Origin: Akkermansia sp.
GTDB taxonomy: Bacteria > Verrucomicrobiota > Verrucomicrobiia > Verrucomicrobiales > Akkermansiaceae
Assembly (NCBI GenBank): GCA_022787425.1
Contig: JALFWB010000018.1
Location: 1 to 46,768, forward strand
Direction of reading: 5' to 3'
DNA length: 46,768 bases
The position numbers and the translations under genes were made by a program. The notes beneath the pieces were generated by a model. That model did not search any database and had not been told where the DNA came from. It saw only the letters and a program-made list of their open reading frames with translations. The number at the start of each line of letters is the position of its first letter. Positions within the stretch are counted from its first letter, which is position 1. Positions 1-7,779 of this stretch are shown here, one piece after another.

Positions 1-174
1 CCGGTAGAAACTTTTTCGGGTAAAGGAAGAATTGAGGAAATAGAGGTTTCCTGTATTGAACCATATAGTCAAGTAATGTTCCATCTGGGATACGAGTTTG
101 ATGAAAATGATGCACATGATGTGAAGTTATTGTGTGAGACATTTCATATCGAAATTCCAAATGAGTATAGATAA
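1..174 (+). CDS. C-terminal end of an unknown protein (5' end outside window)
   Basis: Frame 1 is open from the first base and gives 57 residues ending in IPNEYR before TAA at 172-174. The fragment is acidic, with a DENDAHD stretch, and shows no motif I recognise. Its base composition is AT-rich like the methyltransferase cassette that follows, so it probably belongs to the same imported block. A GC hairpin lies 17 bases after the stop. No function can be assigned from this tail, and the start lies outside the window. Confidence 0.6.
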   Translation, partial: PVETFSGKGRIEEIEVSCIEPYSQVMFHLGYEFDENDAHDVKLLCETFHIEIPNEYR

Positions 175-191
175 CTGCAAATAACAGTTTG

Positions 192-215
192 TAGGGGAGT
201 TCTGATACTCCCCTA
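192..215 (+). terminator. Hairpin after the first partial gene
   Basis: TAGGGGAG (192-199) pairs perfectly with CTCCCCTA (208-215) around an 8-base loop. The position just after a stop codon suits a terminator, but no T-run follows on either strand, so intrinsic termination would be weak. Confidence 0.4.
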
Positions 216-335
216 TAAAAATGGCTATTTATCAACTGTTTGTTGTGACATAGCCTTTCAAAAAAATCTCGTGATGCAGTACTTGAAGCAGGACATCTGG
301 ATTGGTCGGAGATTAATACCGATATTTTCGGAAAT

Positions 336-2192
336 ATGTTTCAGGCGTGTCAGGATCCCAAAAAACGTACAGAGTTGTGTGAACACTATACCACTGTACC
401 CAATATCATGAAGGTATTGAATCCTCTTTTTTTTGACGCATTAAAGGAGGAAGCAGAAAAGGTCAAAGGGAATCTGAAGGCTGCAGACCGTTTTATCAAT
501 CGCATCAGCACAATCCGCTTCTTTGATCCTGCTTGCGGTAGTGCTAATTTCCTGATTGTAACGTTTAAGCTTCTTCGCGAGTTAGAGATGGAAATCATTG
601 AAGCAACTCCAGGTCTGATGCGTTATCCACGGGTTAACATTACTCAGTTCTATGGTATAGAAATAGATGATTTTGCGTACGAAGTAGCCATGCTGTCAAT
701 GTGGCTTGTGGATCATCAAATGAACGAGCGTTTCCGTGCAGCATTTGAGATTGTCGTTCCCACGCTTCCGCTCAAGCCGAACAATAACATAGTGCATGGC
801 AATGCTTTACGGTTAGACTGGGAAAAAGTCTGCCCCAAGCCTTTGGATATTTCGGTCCCAATGTATGACCTAGTGAACGCAGCTCCCTCCGCTCAGGCGG
901 AAATCTATATTTTCGGAAATCCTCCGTATGCTGGGAAAAATAAGCAGACTGCAGATCAAAAAGAGGATCTTAAGATAGTATTAGGTCATTTGCCCAGCTA
1001 TGGTAGGTTAGATTATGTTTCATGTTGGTTTGAGAAGGGTAAAGAATATATTTATAATACATCTGCACATTGTGCTTTTCTGTCTACAAATACCATAGTT
1101 CAGGGAGAGCACGTATGTTATTATTGGGGAAAAGCTCTTCAAAAAGTAGATATTTCATTTGCAGTAGACTCATTCAAGTGGAGCAATAATGCCGGAAAAC
1201 AGGCGGGAGTTGTATGTGTAATTGTTGGTATTGTTTCCAAGGATAGAAAAATTCCCCATTTTCTTTACAGAGGTGATACGGTTGAATGTGTAAATTACAT
1301 TTCTCCTTATTTGAAGGATAAGAAATCTGTTATTGTTAAACCATTAAAAATAAGCATCAATAAACTTCCTCCCATTGTATTCGGAAGTATGCCCCGAGAT
1401 AACAAAAATCTAATTTTAACTAATGCAGAAGCTCTTTCTATTCTTGAAGAAACACCAGAGCTCAACAATCATGTAAAAGAGTATATAGGAGCAGATGACT
1501 TTCTGAATGGGAGACATCGCAAATGTCTGTGGTTTAAAGATAGTGATGATTGGCGTAAAATAGTCAATTCTAAGGTGCAAGATCGCTTTTCTAAAGTGAT
1601 GAAATATCGAGAAAAAAGTAAAGCTCCGAGCACACAACGGTATGCTGATAAACCTCATCTTTTTGTACAGCGCTCATATAGACAGAAAGACGCACTTTTT
1701 GTGCCAGCTACCACAACAGAACGGCGATTATACATTCCCATGGGATATGTAAATAAAAATACGGTAATTTCAAATTCTGCATTTGCCATTTACGAAGCAG
1801 AACCTTGGGTCTTTGCCATTATAATCTCATCCATGCATATGGCATGGGTTCGCTTCTCCTGCGGAAGACTAGGAACTGGCATTCGTTACTCCGCAGAACT
1901 TTGTTACAACACATTCCCTCTAAGGGAGATCTCAGCCAAGGAGAAGGAGCTGCTTAACGAATCTGCTTACAATATCCTTGATGTTCGCGAAAGGCACACT
2001 GAAATGACATTGGGCGATATGTACAAACCTGAGAGTATGCCCGCAGATTTGAAGCAAGCGCACGAAGAGAATGACAGATTGGTAGATAGTCTGTACCGAA
2101 AAAAGCCATTCTCCGCAGAAACGGAACGCTTAGAATGCCTGTATGATCTGTATCAACAAATAATCGAGGAAGAAAATGAAAAACATCGTTGA
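336..2192 (+). CDS. MmeI-like class I SAM-dependent DNA methyltransferase, N-terminally truncated
   Basis: This is an N6-adenine-type DNA methyltransferase of the MmeI-like family. Motif I (DPACGSANFL) is near residues 64-73 and catalytic motif IV (NPPY) near 195-198; a target-recognition-like region and C-terminal helices follow. Full-length relatives are around 900 residues and carry an N-terminal nuclease domain and helical spacer before the methyltransferase. Here the first ATG gives 618 residues. The frame stays open upstream to 249 and encodes family-like sequence (SRDAVLEAGHLDWSEINTD) but has no ATG, and a TGA sits at 246-248. The gene therefore looks cut off at its 5' end. It overlaps the helicase gene by 17 bases. 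It may be a functional methyltransferase-only subunit or a decaying gene. The family call is confident; the status is uncertain. Confidence 0.85.
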   Translation: MFQACQDPKKRTELCEHYTTVPNIMKVLNPLFFDALKEEAEKVKGNLKAADRFINRISTIRFFDPACGSANFLIVTFKLLRELEMEIIEATPGLMRYPRVNITQFYGIEIDDFAYEVAMLSMWLVDHQMNERFRAAFEIVVPTLPLKPNNNIVHGNALRLDWEKVCPKPLDISVPMYDLVNAAPSAQAEIYIFGNPPYAGKNKQTADQKEDLKIVLGHLPSYGRLDYVSCWFEKGKEYIYNTSAHCAFLSTNTIVQGEHVCYYWGKALQKVDISFAVDSFKWSNNAGKQAGVVCVIVGIVSKDRKIPHFLYRGDTVECVNYISPYLKDKKSVIVKPLKISINKLPPIVFGSMPRDNKNLILTNAEALSILEETPELNNHVKEYIGADDFLNGRHRKCLWFKDSDDWRKIVNSKVQDRFSKVMKYREKSKAPSTQRYADKPHLFVQRSYRQKDALFVPATTTERRLYIPMGYVNKNTVISNSAFAIYEAEPWVFAIIISSMHMAWVRFSCGRLGTGIRYSAELCYNTFPLREISAKEKELLNESAYNILDVRERHTEMTLGDMYKPESMPADLKQAHEENDRLVDSLYRKKPFSAETERLECLYDLYQQIIEEENEKHR

Positions 2193-4101
2193 AGTAAATT
2201 ACGCATCCACAGGGGAAAGCACCGAGACGGATGCCATGGGTATGCGGCAGATGCAGGCTCGTGCTTACGCTAAACGTGATGCTCAATATTTGCTACTGAA
2301 AGCACCGCCTGCTTCAGGTAAAAGCCGTGCTCTCATGTTCCTAGCCCTGTACAAGTTGGAGTATCAGAAAATCAGAAAAGTGATAGTTGCCGTTCCTGAG
2401 CGTACCATCGGAGCATCGTTCGCACCTACACCGCTTTCGAATTTCGGCTTCTTTAAAGACTGGGAGCCGGACATCCGTTATAATCTCTGCACTCCCGATT
2501 CTGACACCTCTGCTGGGAAGGTCAGTTTATTCAAAGATTTCATGAGAAACGAGGCAAATATCCTTATTTGTACTCACGCCACACTGCGTTTTGCTTTTGA
2601 GCAGTTGACGCCTTCTGATTTTAATGGTTGTCTTTTGGGTATAGACGAGTTCCACCACGCATCGGCTGATAGACAAGAAAACCGCATGGGAGAATTGGTT
2701 CACAAAATACTTAACGAATCCTCTGCTCACATGATAGCAATGACAGGATCTTATTTCCGAGGTGATAATGTTCCGGTTATGATGCCAGAGGATGAAGCGA
2801 GATTTGTGCGAGTAGTGTTCAGCTATTATGAACAGCTTAACGGATATACTTATCTAAAGAGCTTGGGCATCGGTCATCATTTCTATCAGGGATGTTATTT
2901 AGATGCATTAAAACAGGTTCTTGATACCGATAAGAAGACGATTCTGCATATTCCGAATGTAAACAGTGCCGAATCTACAGGGGACAAGATAAGAGAGGTT
3001 GGAGAGATAATTAATATCATAGGCGAATTTGATCATCAAGACTGCGATACAAAAATTCTGTATGTAAGGCGGCACGGTGACGGCAAGATGTTGAAAATCG
3101 CGGATCTGGTTGATGATACTCCATCTAATCGTGACAGAGTGGAAAATTATCTTTCCACAGTAAAAGGACGCGATGATATGGATATCATCATTGCTCTCAA
3201 CAAAGCAAAGGAAGGATTTGACTGGCCGTGGTGTGAACATACACTGACAGTTGGATATCGAACATCCTTGACAGAAATTGTTCAAATTATCGGCAGATCA
3301 ACCCGTGACTGTCCTGGCAAGAAACATGCTCAATTCACAAATCTGATTGCGGCACCGCGTGCTACTAACGATGAGGTAACAGTTTCGGTTAATAATATTC
3401 TGAAAGCAATTACGGCCTCTCTGCTCATGGAGCAGGTTCTTACCCCAGACTTCAAATTTATGGACGGACCGGATCCTTTACCAGGTTATGTTAGGGTGAA
3501 GGGACTGAAAAAACTGAGTTCCGATAGAGTTAAGGAAATCGTAGAAAATGACATGGCTGATTTGACCGCTCAAGTCATGCAGGATGACACCTTGCGAAAG
3601 GCCATTGCCAATCCGAGAGTTTCTCCGTTGGAGATCAACAAAATTATAATCCCAAGAGTCATCGCCAAGAGATATCCAGAGCTGAGCAATGGGGAGGTTG
3701 AGGAGGTCCGTCAGTGTTTAGTGATGAACAATGCCATGAAGCAGGCTAAAATCAGGGAGGAAATAGGTGGCAGAAAATTTATATCACTCAACAATCGCTT
3801 TATCGACATAAATGACTTGGATATCAACCTGATCGATAGCATTAATCCCTTTCAGGAAGCCTATGAGATTATATCTAGGCAATTGACTGTCCCCACGCTG
3901 AGGGTCATTCGTGATGCTATTCAAGAGAAGCGCATCACAATGACTCGGGAAGAGGCTTTGCGTTTATGGGCATTCATCAGTAATTTTATCAAGGAATATA
4001 ATCGAGAGCCAGAAATCAATTCTGACAACGCTAATGAAACGCTTTTAGCTGAGGCCTTGATTGTTCTGAAACGCGCAATGAGAGAGTCGCAGAATGTCTG
4101 A
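2176..4101 (+). CDS. Superfamily II DEAD/DEAH-type helicase of the methyltransferase cassette
   Basis: This 641-residue protein has SF2 helicase motifs: Walker A APPASGKS at about 43-50, a DEFH motif II near 157-160, a TGS-type motif III (MTGSYF), and motif VI QIIGRSTRD near 370-378. It should couple ATP hydrolysis to translocation on or remodelling of DNA. The C-terminal 220 residues are helical and show no domain I know. The start is chosen because GAGGAA sits at good Shine-Dalgarno spacing before it, inside the end of the methyltransferase gene. The stop overlaps the next gene by 8 bases, so the three genes are almost certainly cotranslated. AT-rich composition matches its neighbours. The likely role is the motor of a restriction or defence system; which system is inferred from context only. 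Confidence 0.85.
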   Translation: MKNIVEVNYASTGESTETDAMGMRQMQARAYAKRDAQYLLLKAPPASGKSRALMFLALYKLEYQKIRKVIVAVPERTIGASFAPTPLSNFGFFKDWEPDIRYNLCTPDSDTSAGKVSLFKDFMRNEANILICTHATLRFAFEQLTPSDFNGCLLGIDEFHHASADRQENRMGELVHKILNESSAHMIAMTGSYFRGDNVPVMMPEDEARFVRVVFSYYEQLNGYTYLKSLGIGHHFYQGCYLDALKQVLDTDKKTILHIPNVNSAESTGDKIREVGEIINIIGEFDHQDCDTKILYVRRHGDGKMLKIADLVDDTPSNRDRVENYLSTVKGRDDMDIIIALNKAKEGFDWPWCEHTLTVGYRTSLTEIVQIIGRSTRDCPGKKHAQFTNLIAAPRATNDEVTVSVNNILKAITASLLMEQVLTPDFKFMDGPDPLPGYVRVKGLKKLSSDRVKEIVENDMADLTAQVMQDDTLRKAIANPRVSPLEINKIIIPRVIAKRYPELSNGEVEEVRQCLVMNNAMKQAKIREEIGGRKFISLNNRFIDINDLDINLIDSINPFQEAYEIISRQLTVPTLRVIRDAIQEKRITMTREEALRLWAFISNFIKEYNREPEINSDNANETLLAEALIVLKRAMRESQNV

Positions 4102-5278
4102 GGAGTTGGATTGGACCAGTTTGTTTGAAGAAATGAAGGAGCTAGGCATTAAGCCTGATGCTCCCAGACTGAGTAATGCTGTCACACAGGATACAAGATT
4201 GAGGGAGAGCTTCAAAGAAATTAATAATTTTGTCCGCAAGGAGGGACGAATACCAGAAGCCAGTAAGGGCATGATAGAAAGGGCTCTCCGAAAGAGATTG
4301 TCTGAATTTCGAACAAATCCCGAGAAGGCGACTGCCGTTCGCGATTTAGACGAGTTCAGTTTATTGCCTCAGGATGTATCTCAGGAGGATGACTCAATAT
4401 GGAGTAATATATCACAGTTGATTCCCTGCAATGATATCTGTCGGGATATCTTTGACACCGGTAAATTACTCCAACGCAGAAGTCAGCCTGATTATATTGC
4501 CACCAGAAAACAGTGTAAGGATTTTGAGCGGTTTATGCCGTTGTTTGCACAATGTCACGAGGATCTCGAGAATAAACATCGGCACATAATCCGCCTCGCT
4601 GGATCTCATGCTCAACAAAGCATCACTTCGGGTTGTTTTGTATTGATCGGTCGACTCTTAGCCTATGTAGCAGGAGCGAACGATGCTTTTGTACAGGGTG
4701 ACAGAACAAATAGTCGTCTACGGATAATCTTTGAGAACGGGAGAGAATGTGATATGTTGTATCGATCTCTGTTGACTGCTTTATATAAGGATGGTGCCCT
4801 CATCAGTAAATACGATGAGGAGGAGTTGGTCATGTGTGCTGAAGAAGAATGCGAGAATGAGAGTTTAGAGTCTTGCGGGATAATTTACATCCTCCGAAGT
4901 GCCAGCGAGAAATCAGAGATTCGCGCTATCCCCAATTTATTCAAGATAGGTGTAACGACGACCGATGTTGAGAATCGAATTAGAAATGCAAGGAACGAAG
5001 CAACCTATTTAATGGATGATGTTAAAATTGTACAAACCTTTACCTGCTACAACATCAATGTCCACAAGCTCGAAACACTAATACACAGGTTCTTTGACAC
5101 TTGTAAAGTTGAGCTCGATGTTGTCGACAAAGGAGGCTATATTTGTCATCCTCGTGAATGGTACAGCGTACCTATTTCTGTTATTCAACAGGCTGTCAGT
5201 ATGATTATTGATGGAAGCATTGTGAACTATCGTTATGATAGGAGCACTCAAAGGATTCGTCCAAAGCGTGAAGATTGA
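4094..5278 (+). CDS. GIY-YIG (T5orf172) nuclease-family protein of the same cassette
   Basis: The last 130 residues of this 394-residue protein fit the T5orf172 branch of the GIY-YIG superfamily: a first strand IYILRSAS near 263, then NLFKIGVTT and ENRIRNAR (the KIG and arginine positions of the family), then an HKLETLIHRFF helix and a GGYICHPREWY segment. GIY-YIG domains usually cut DNA using a tyrosine and a downstream arginine/glutamate. The N-terminal 250 residues are helical and unrecognised; they could hold partner- or DNA-binding surfaces. The start codon lies 8 bases before the helicase stop. As third gene after a methyltransferase and a helicase it probably supplies the cleavage activity that the truncated methyltransferase has lost. 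That role is inference; the domain call is good. Confidence 0.75.
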   Translation: MSEELDWTSLFEEMKELGIKPDAPRLSNAVTQDTRLRESFKEINNFVRKEGRIPEASKGMIERALRKRLSEFRTNPEKATAVRDLDEFSLLPQDVSQEDDSIWSNISQLIPCNDICRDIFDTGKLLQRRSQPDYIATRKQCKDFERFMPLFAQCHEDLENKHRHIIRLAGSHAQQSITSGCFVLIGRLLAYVAGANDAFVQGDRTNSRLRIIFENGRECDMLYRSLLTALYKDGALISKYDEEELVMCAEEECENESLESCGIIYILRSASEKSEIRAIPNLFKIGVTTTDVENRIRNARNEATYLMDDVKIVQTFTCYNINVHKLETLIHRFFDTCKVELDVVDKGGYICHPREWYSVPISVIQQAVSMIIDGSIVNYRYDRSTQRIRPKRED

Positions 5279-5393
5279 TCGAGACGGACTATTAAGTCCT
5301 GCATTAACTTAAGGGAAGGCCTCGTGTGATAATCTGTACGATCAATGGCTTAACGAACACTCCAACCGGGCGGATCTGAATTCTCCTCACAGA

Positions 5394-5774
5394 ATGGGAG
5401 CAGTCTCTGGGACAAAAAATGTGGAATTCGACTCCGAGGTAGAACGCCGCTTTGCCGAGGATGCCGAAGCCAGCAGCGAGGTGAAGCTCTATGTGAAACT
5501 GCCGCGCCGCTTTACCGTGCCCACGCCGCTGGGAGCTTACAATCCCGACTGGGCGCTGGTGCTGGAAGTGAATGGCAAGAATCATCTCTATTTCGTGGTG
5601 GAAACCAAGAGTACGGATATGCTCGGCGAGCTGAGCGACATAGAGCAAGGAAAAATTGCCTGCGCGGAAAAACACTTCGACAGCACCGCCGGCAAACATA
5701 CGCCGCCGGCGCGTTACTTGGCTCCCGTGGAGAATCTCAGCGACGTCATCGCACGAGCGCAGGATCAATCGTAG
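5394..5774 (+). pseudogene. C-terminal remnant of a type III restriction endonuclease (Res) subunit
   Basis: The 126 residues after the ATG match the extreme C-terminus of type III Res subunits: SEVERRFAEDAE, VKLYVKLPRRFTVPTPLG, then YNPDWALV and VVETKS, which supply the D and ExK of the PD-(D/E)xK nuclease, and KIACAEKHF close to the end. A full Res is about 900-1000 residues with an SF2 helicase in front; none of that is present. The frame is open only back to 5313 and the extra residues do not look like Res. Base composition is GC-rich like the chromosome, unlike the AT-rich cassette just upstream. It is best read as what is left of a resident type III system after the cassette replaced the rest. 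A stand-alone expressed fragment is unlikely. Confidence 0.75.
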
Positions 5775-5782
5775 CGGGGGAG

Positions 5783-5814
5783 GCATCGGGCGCATCGAAA
5801 GGTGTGCCCGATGC
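5783..5814 (+). terminator. Hairpin after the Res remnant
   Basis: GCATCGGGC (5783-5791) and GCCCGATGC (5806-5814) form a perfect 9-bp stem with a 14-base loop, 9 bases after the remnant's stop. No T-run follows. It probably ended the former type III operon. Confidence 0.5.
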
Positions 5815-5901
5815 GGCCTACTTACAACTTCGCATAATACATGTAATGCAAAATTTACAAAGCAAATAAGGGTCGGTTAAGGATGTAGACATACTTTGAG
5901 C

Positions 5902-5930
5902 TTGAAACGGCGGGAAAATGGGGATAGAAT
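5902..5930 (+). promoter_or_regulatory. Sigma70-type promoter of the ABC export operon
   Basis: TTGAAA (5902-5907) and TAGAAT (5925-5930) are separated by 17 bases. The start codon at 5942 is only 11 bases after the -10 box, so the transcript should have almost no 5' leader, and no Shine-Dalgarno fits in that space. Confidence 0.65.
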
Positions 5931-5941
5931 GGTGAACGCGT

Positions 5942-6886
5942 ATGAGTATGGTGACATCTGAGCATTTGCACAAAGTATTCGGCCGCTTTACGGCGGTACA
6001 GGATGCGACGTTCAGTGTAGACAAAGGAGAGATAGTGGGATTTTTGGGCCCGAACGGCGCCGGGAAGACGACGACGATGAAGATGCTGACGGGCTACTTG
6101 CCCCCGACGGCAGGAACGGCAACGATAGCGGGCTACGACATTTTGGATCATCCGCTGGAAGCGCGGCGGCACATGGGCTACATGCCGGAGAATGTACCGC
6201 TGTATGATGAGATGCGGGTGCTGGAGTTCTTGGAGTACCGCGCGCGGCTGAAAGGCATCTGCGGCAAATCGGTACGGCAGCAACTGGGACTGGTGGTCGA
6301 CCGCTGCGGGCTGGAACCCAAGCGCAAGAACATCATCAGCACCCTCTCCAAAGGCTATCGCCAGCGCGTGGGCCTGGCGGATGCGCTGCTGGGCAACCCC
6401 GACCTGCTGATTCTGGACGAACCCACGAATGGCCTGGACCCGAACCAAATACGGCAGATCCGCGAACTCATCCGCTCCTTGGCCGAGGAGCACACCGTCA
6501 TCCTCTCCACGCACATTCTCAGCGAGGTGGAGATGATCTGCAACAAAGTCATCATCATCGACCAAGGGCAGATCAAAGCAGCGGACACCCCTGCCCGACT
6601 GACGGCTGGACTGCGCGCCGCCGGCCGCATTTCGGTAGAGTTCAAAGGCGAGGCCGAGCCCGTCATCAAGGCGCTGGAAGCCTACGCCCCCGTCAAAAAA
6701 GTGATCTACGAAGGCCTGCAACAGCCGGGCGACTGGCACCGCATTCTGGTGCGCGCGGAACCCGGCACGGACACGCGCGAAAAAGCCGCCGCGATCATCG
6801 GCGGCATGGGCTACCCGATACGGCACATCTACCGCCACATCCCCAGCCTGGAGGATGTATTCGTGGAAATGACACGCAGGGATTAA
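5942..6886 (+). CDS. ABC transporter ATP-binding protein, GldA-like
   Basis: A 314-residue ABC ATPase of the ABC-2/GldA type. It has Walker A GPNGAGKTTT near 36-45, the Q-loop region GYMPENVPLY, the signature LSKGYRQRVGLA near 135, Walker B LLILDEPTNGLD near 156-167 and the H-loop STHILSEVE. The C-terminal 80 residues form the small regulatory domain common in this subfamily. It should power the permease encoded 22 bases downstream. A second in-frame ATG at 5948 is possible, but 5942 suits the promoter just upstream. The following genes encode an ABC-2 permease, a GldG-like auxiliary protein and a DUF4340 protein. This gene set is common in Verrucomicrobiota and Bacteroidota and its substrate is generally unknown. 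Confidence 0.92.
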   Translation: MSMVTSEHLHKVFGRFTAVQDATFSVDKGEIVGFLGPNGAGKTTTMKMLTGYLPPTAGTATIAGYDILDHPLEARRHMGYMPENVPLYDEMRVLEFLEYRARLKGICGKSVRQQLGLVVDRCGLEPKRKNIISTLSKGYRQRVGLADALLGNPDLLILDEPTNGLDPNQIRQIRELIRSLAEEHTVILSTHILSEVEMICNKVIIIDQGQIKAADTPARLTAGLRAAGRISVEFKGEAEPVIKALEAYAPVKKVIYEGLQQPGDWHRILVRAEPGTDTREKAAAIIGGMGYPIRHIYRHIPSLEDVFVEMTRRD

Positions 6887-6908
6887 CAACGAACGAAAGA
6901 CAGGAACG

Positions 6909-7757
6909 ATGGCAGAGGACAAAACAGGCATCGAACGCACACGCTCACGCTTCCGCACGGCGGCGGTGATCTATACCAAAGAACTGCGGAGCTACTTCTG
7001 CACCCCCTTCGGCTGGGTGATTTTGGCCTGCACGATGGGCTTGGAAGGCTTCTGGCTGCAAACGGCCATCAAAGCCATGAGCAGCCCCACGAGCGAGGGT
7101 GTGATGTACCACATGTTGAATAACATCAACTTCTGGTTCTACTTCATCTTCATCTTCCCCCTCATCACGATGCGCACCTTTGCGGAGGAAGAACGCATGG
7201 GCACGATGGAAGGCCTGCTGACCGCGCCCGTAACGACCACCCAGGTGGTGCTCAGCAAGTATCTGGCCTGCTTCACCTTCTACTTGGTGCTGTGGGCCCC
7301 GATGCTGCTCTACCCCAAGATGAGCGACATTGCCAACACCTACACGCACATCCGCTACGGCATCGAAACCCTGGGCACGGGCATGAACGTGGAAGCCGTG
7401 GGCAGGATCGAATATCATCTGGCGGATTGGATAGGCCCCTACTGCATCCTGACGCTGCTGGGCATGTTCTTCATTGCGCTGGGCATGTTCTGCTCCGCCC
7501 TGACACGCAGCCAGATCATCGCGGGTATTTTCTGTACCTGCCTGATGATTTCCTACTACTTCATGGGCCGCGTGACCGAGCTGTGGGGCGAATTCCCCGC
7601 TGCGCCGGTCTTCCACTACATCTCCTGCACGGAGCAGATCAACTCCTTCAGCCAAGGCCTGCTGGACACGCGCCCCCTTGTGCTGTACGGCACGCTGGCC
7701 GTGCTGATGCTATACCTCACCAAACTGGTGGTTGACTACCGCCGCTGGAACAGTTAA
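6909..7757 (+). CDS. ABC-2 type permease, GldF-like
   Basis: A 282-residue membrane protein with six predicted membrane segments. It opens with a cytosolic helix (YTKELRSYF) and a first segment at WVILACTMGLEGF. The conserved MRTFAEEERMGTMEGLLTAPVT stretch, typical of ABC-2 permeases between helices 2 and 3, is present. It would form the channel partner of the ATPase encoded just upstream. A weak Shine-Dalgarno (CAGGAAC) precedes the ATG. The next gene starts 22 bases after the stop, so all four genes are probably one operon. Nothing in the sequence reveals the substrate. Confidence 0.88.
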   Translation: MAEDKTGIERTRSRFRTAAVIYTKELRSYFCTPFGWVILACTMGLEGFWLQTAIKAMSSPTSEGVMYHMLNNINFWFYFIFIFPLITMRTFAEEERMGTMEGLLTAPVTTTQVVLSKYLACFTFYLVLWAPMLLYPKMSDIANTYTHIRYGIETLGTGMNVEAVGRIEYHLADWIGPYCILTLLGMFFIALGMFCSALTRSQIIAGIFCTCLMISYYFMGRVTELWGEFPAAPVFHYISCTEQINSFSQGLLDTRPLVLYGTLAVLMLYLTKLVVDYRRWNS

Positions 7758-7779
7758 CCCCCCTACCCCACTTTTCCGT

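Noticed and set aside
1..5400. Prophage or insertion sequence carrying the defence cassette
   Set aside because: No integrase, transposase, terminal inverted repeats or tRNA attachment site was seen in the window; the left end is outside it.
5855..6958. 367-residue minus-strand frame
   Set aside because: It is antisense to the ABC ATPase gene with Walker motifs, and runs through its promoter.
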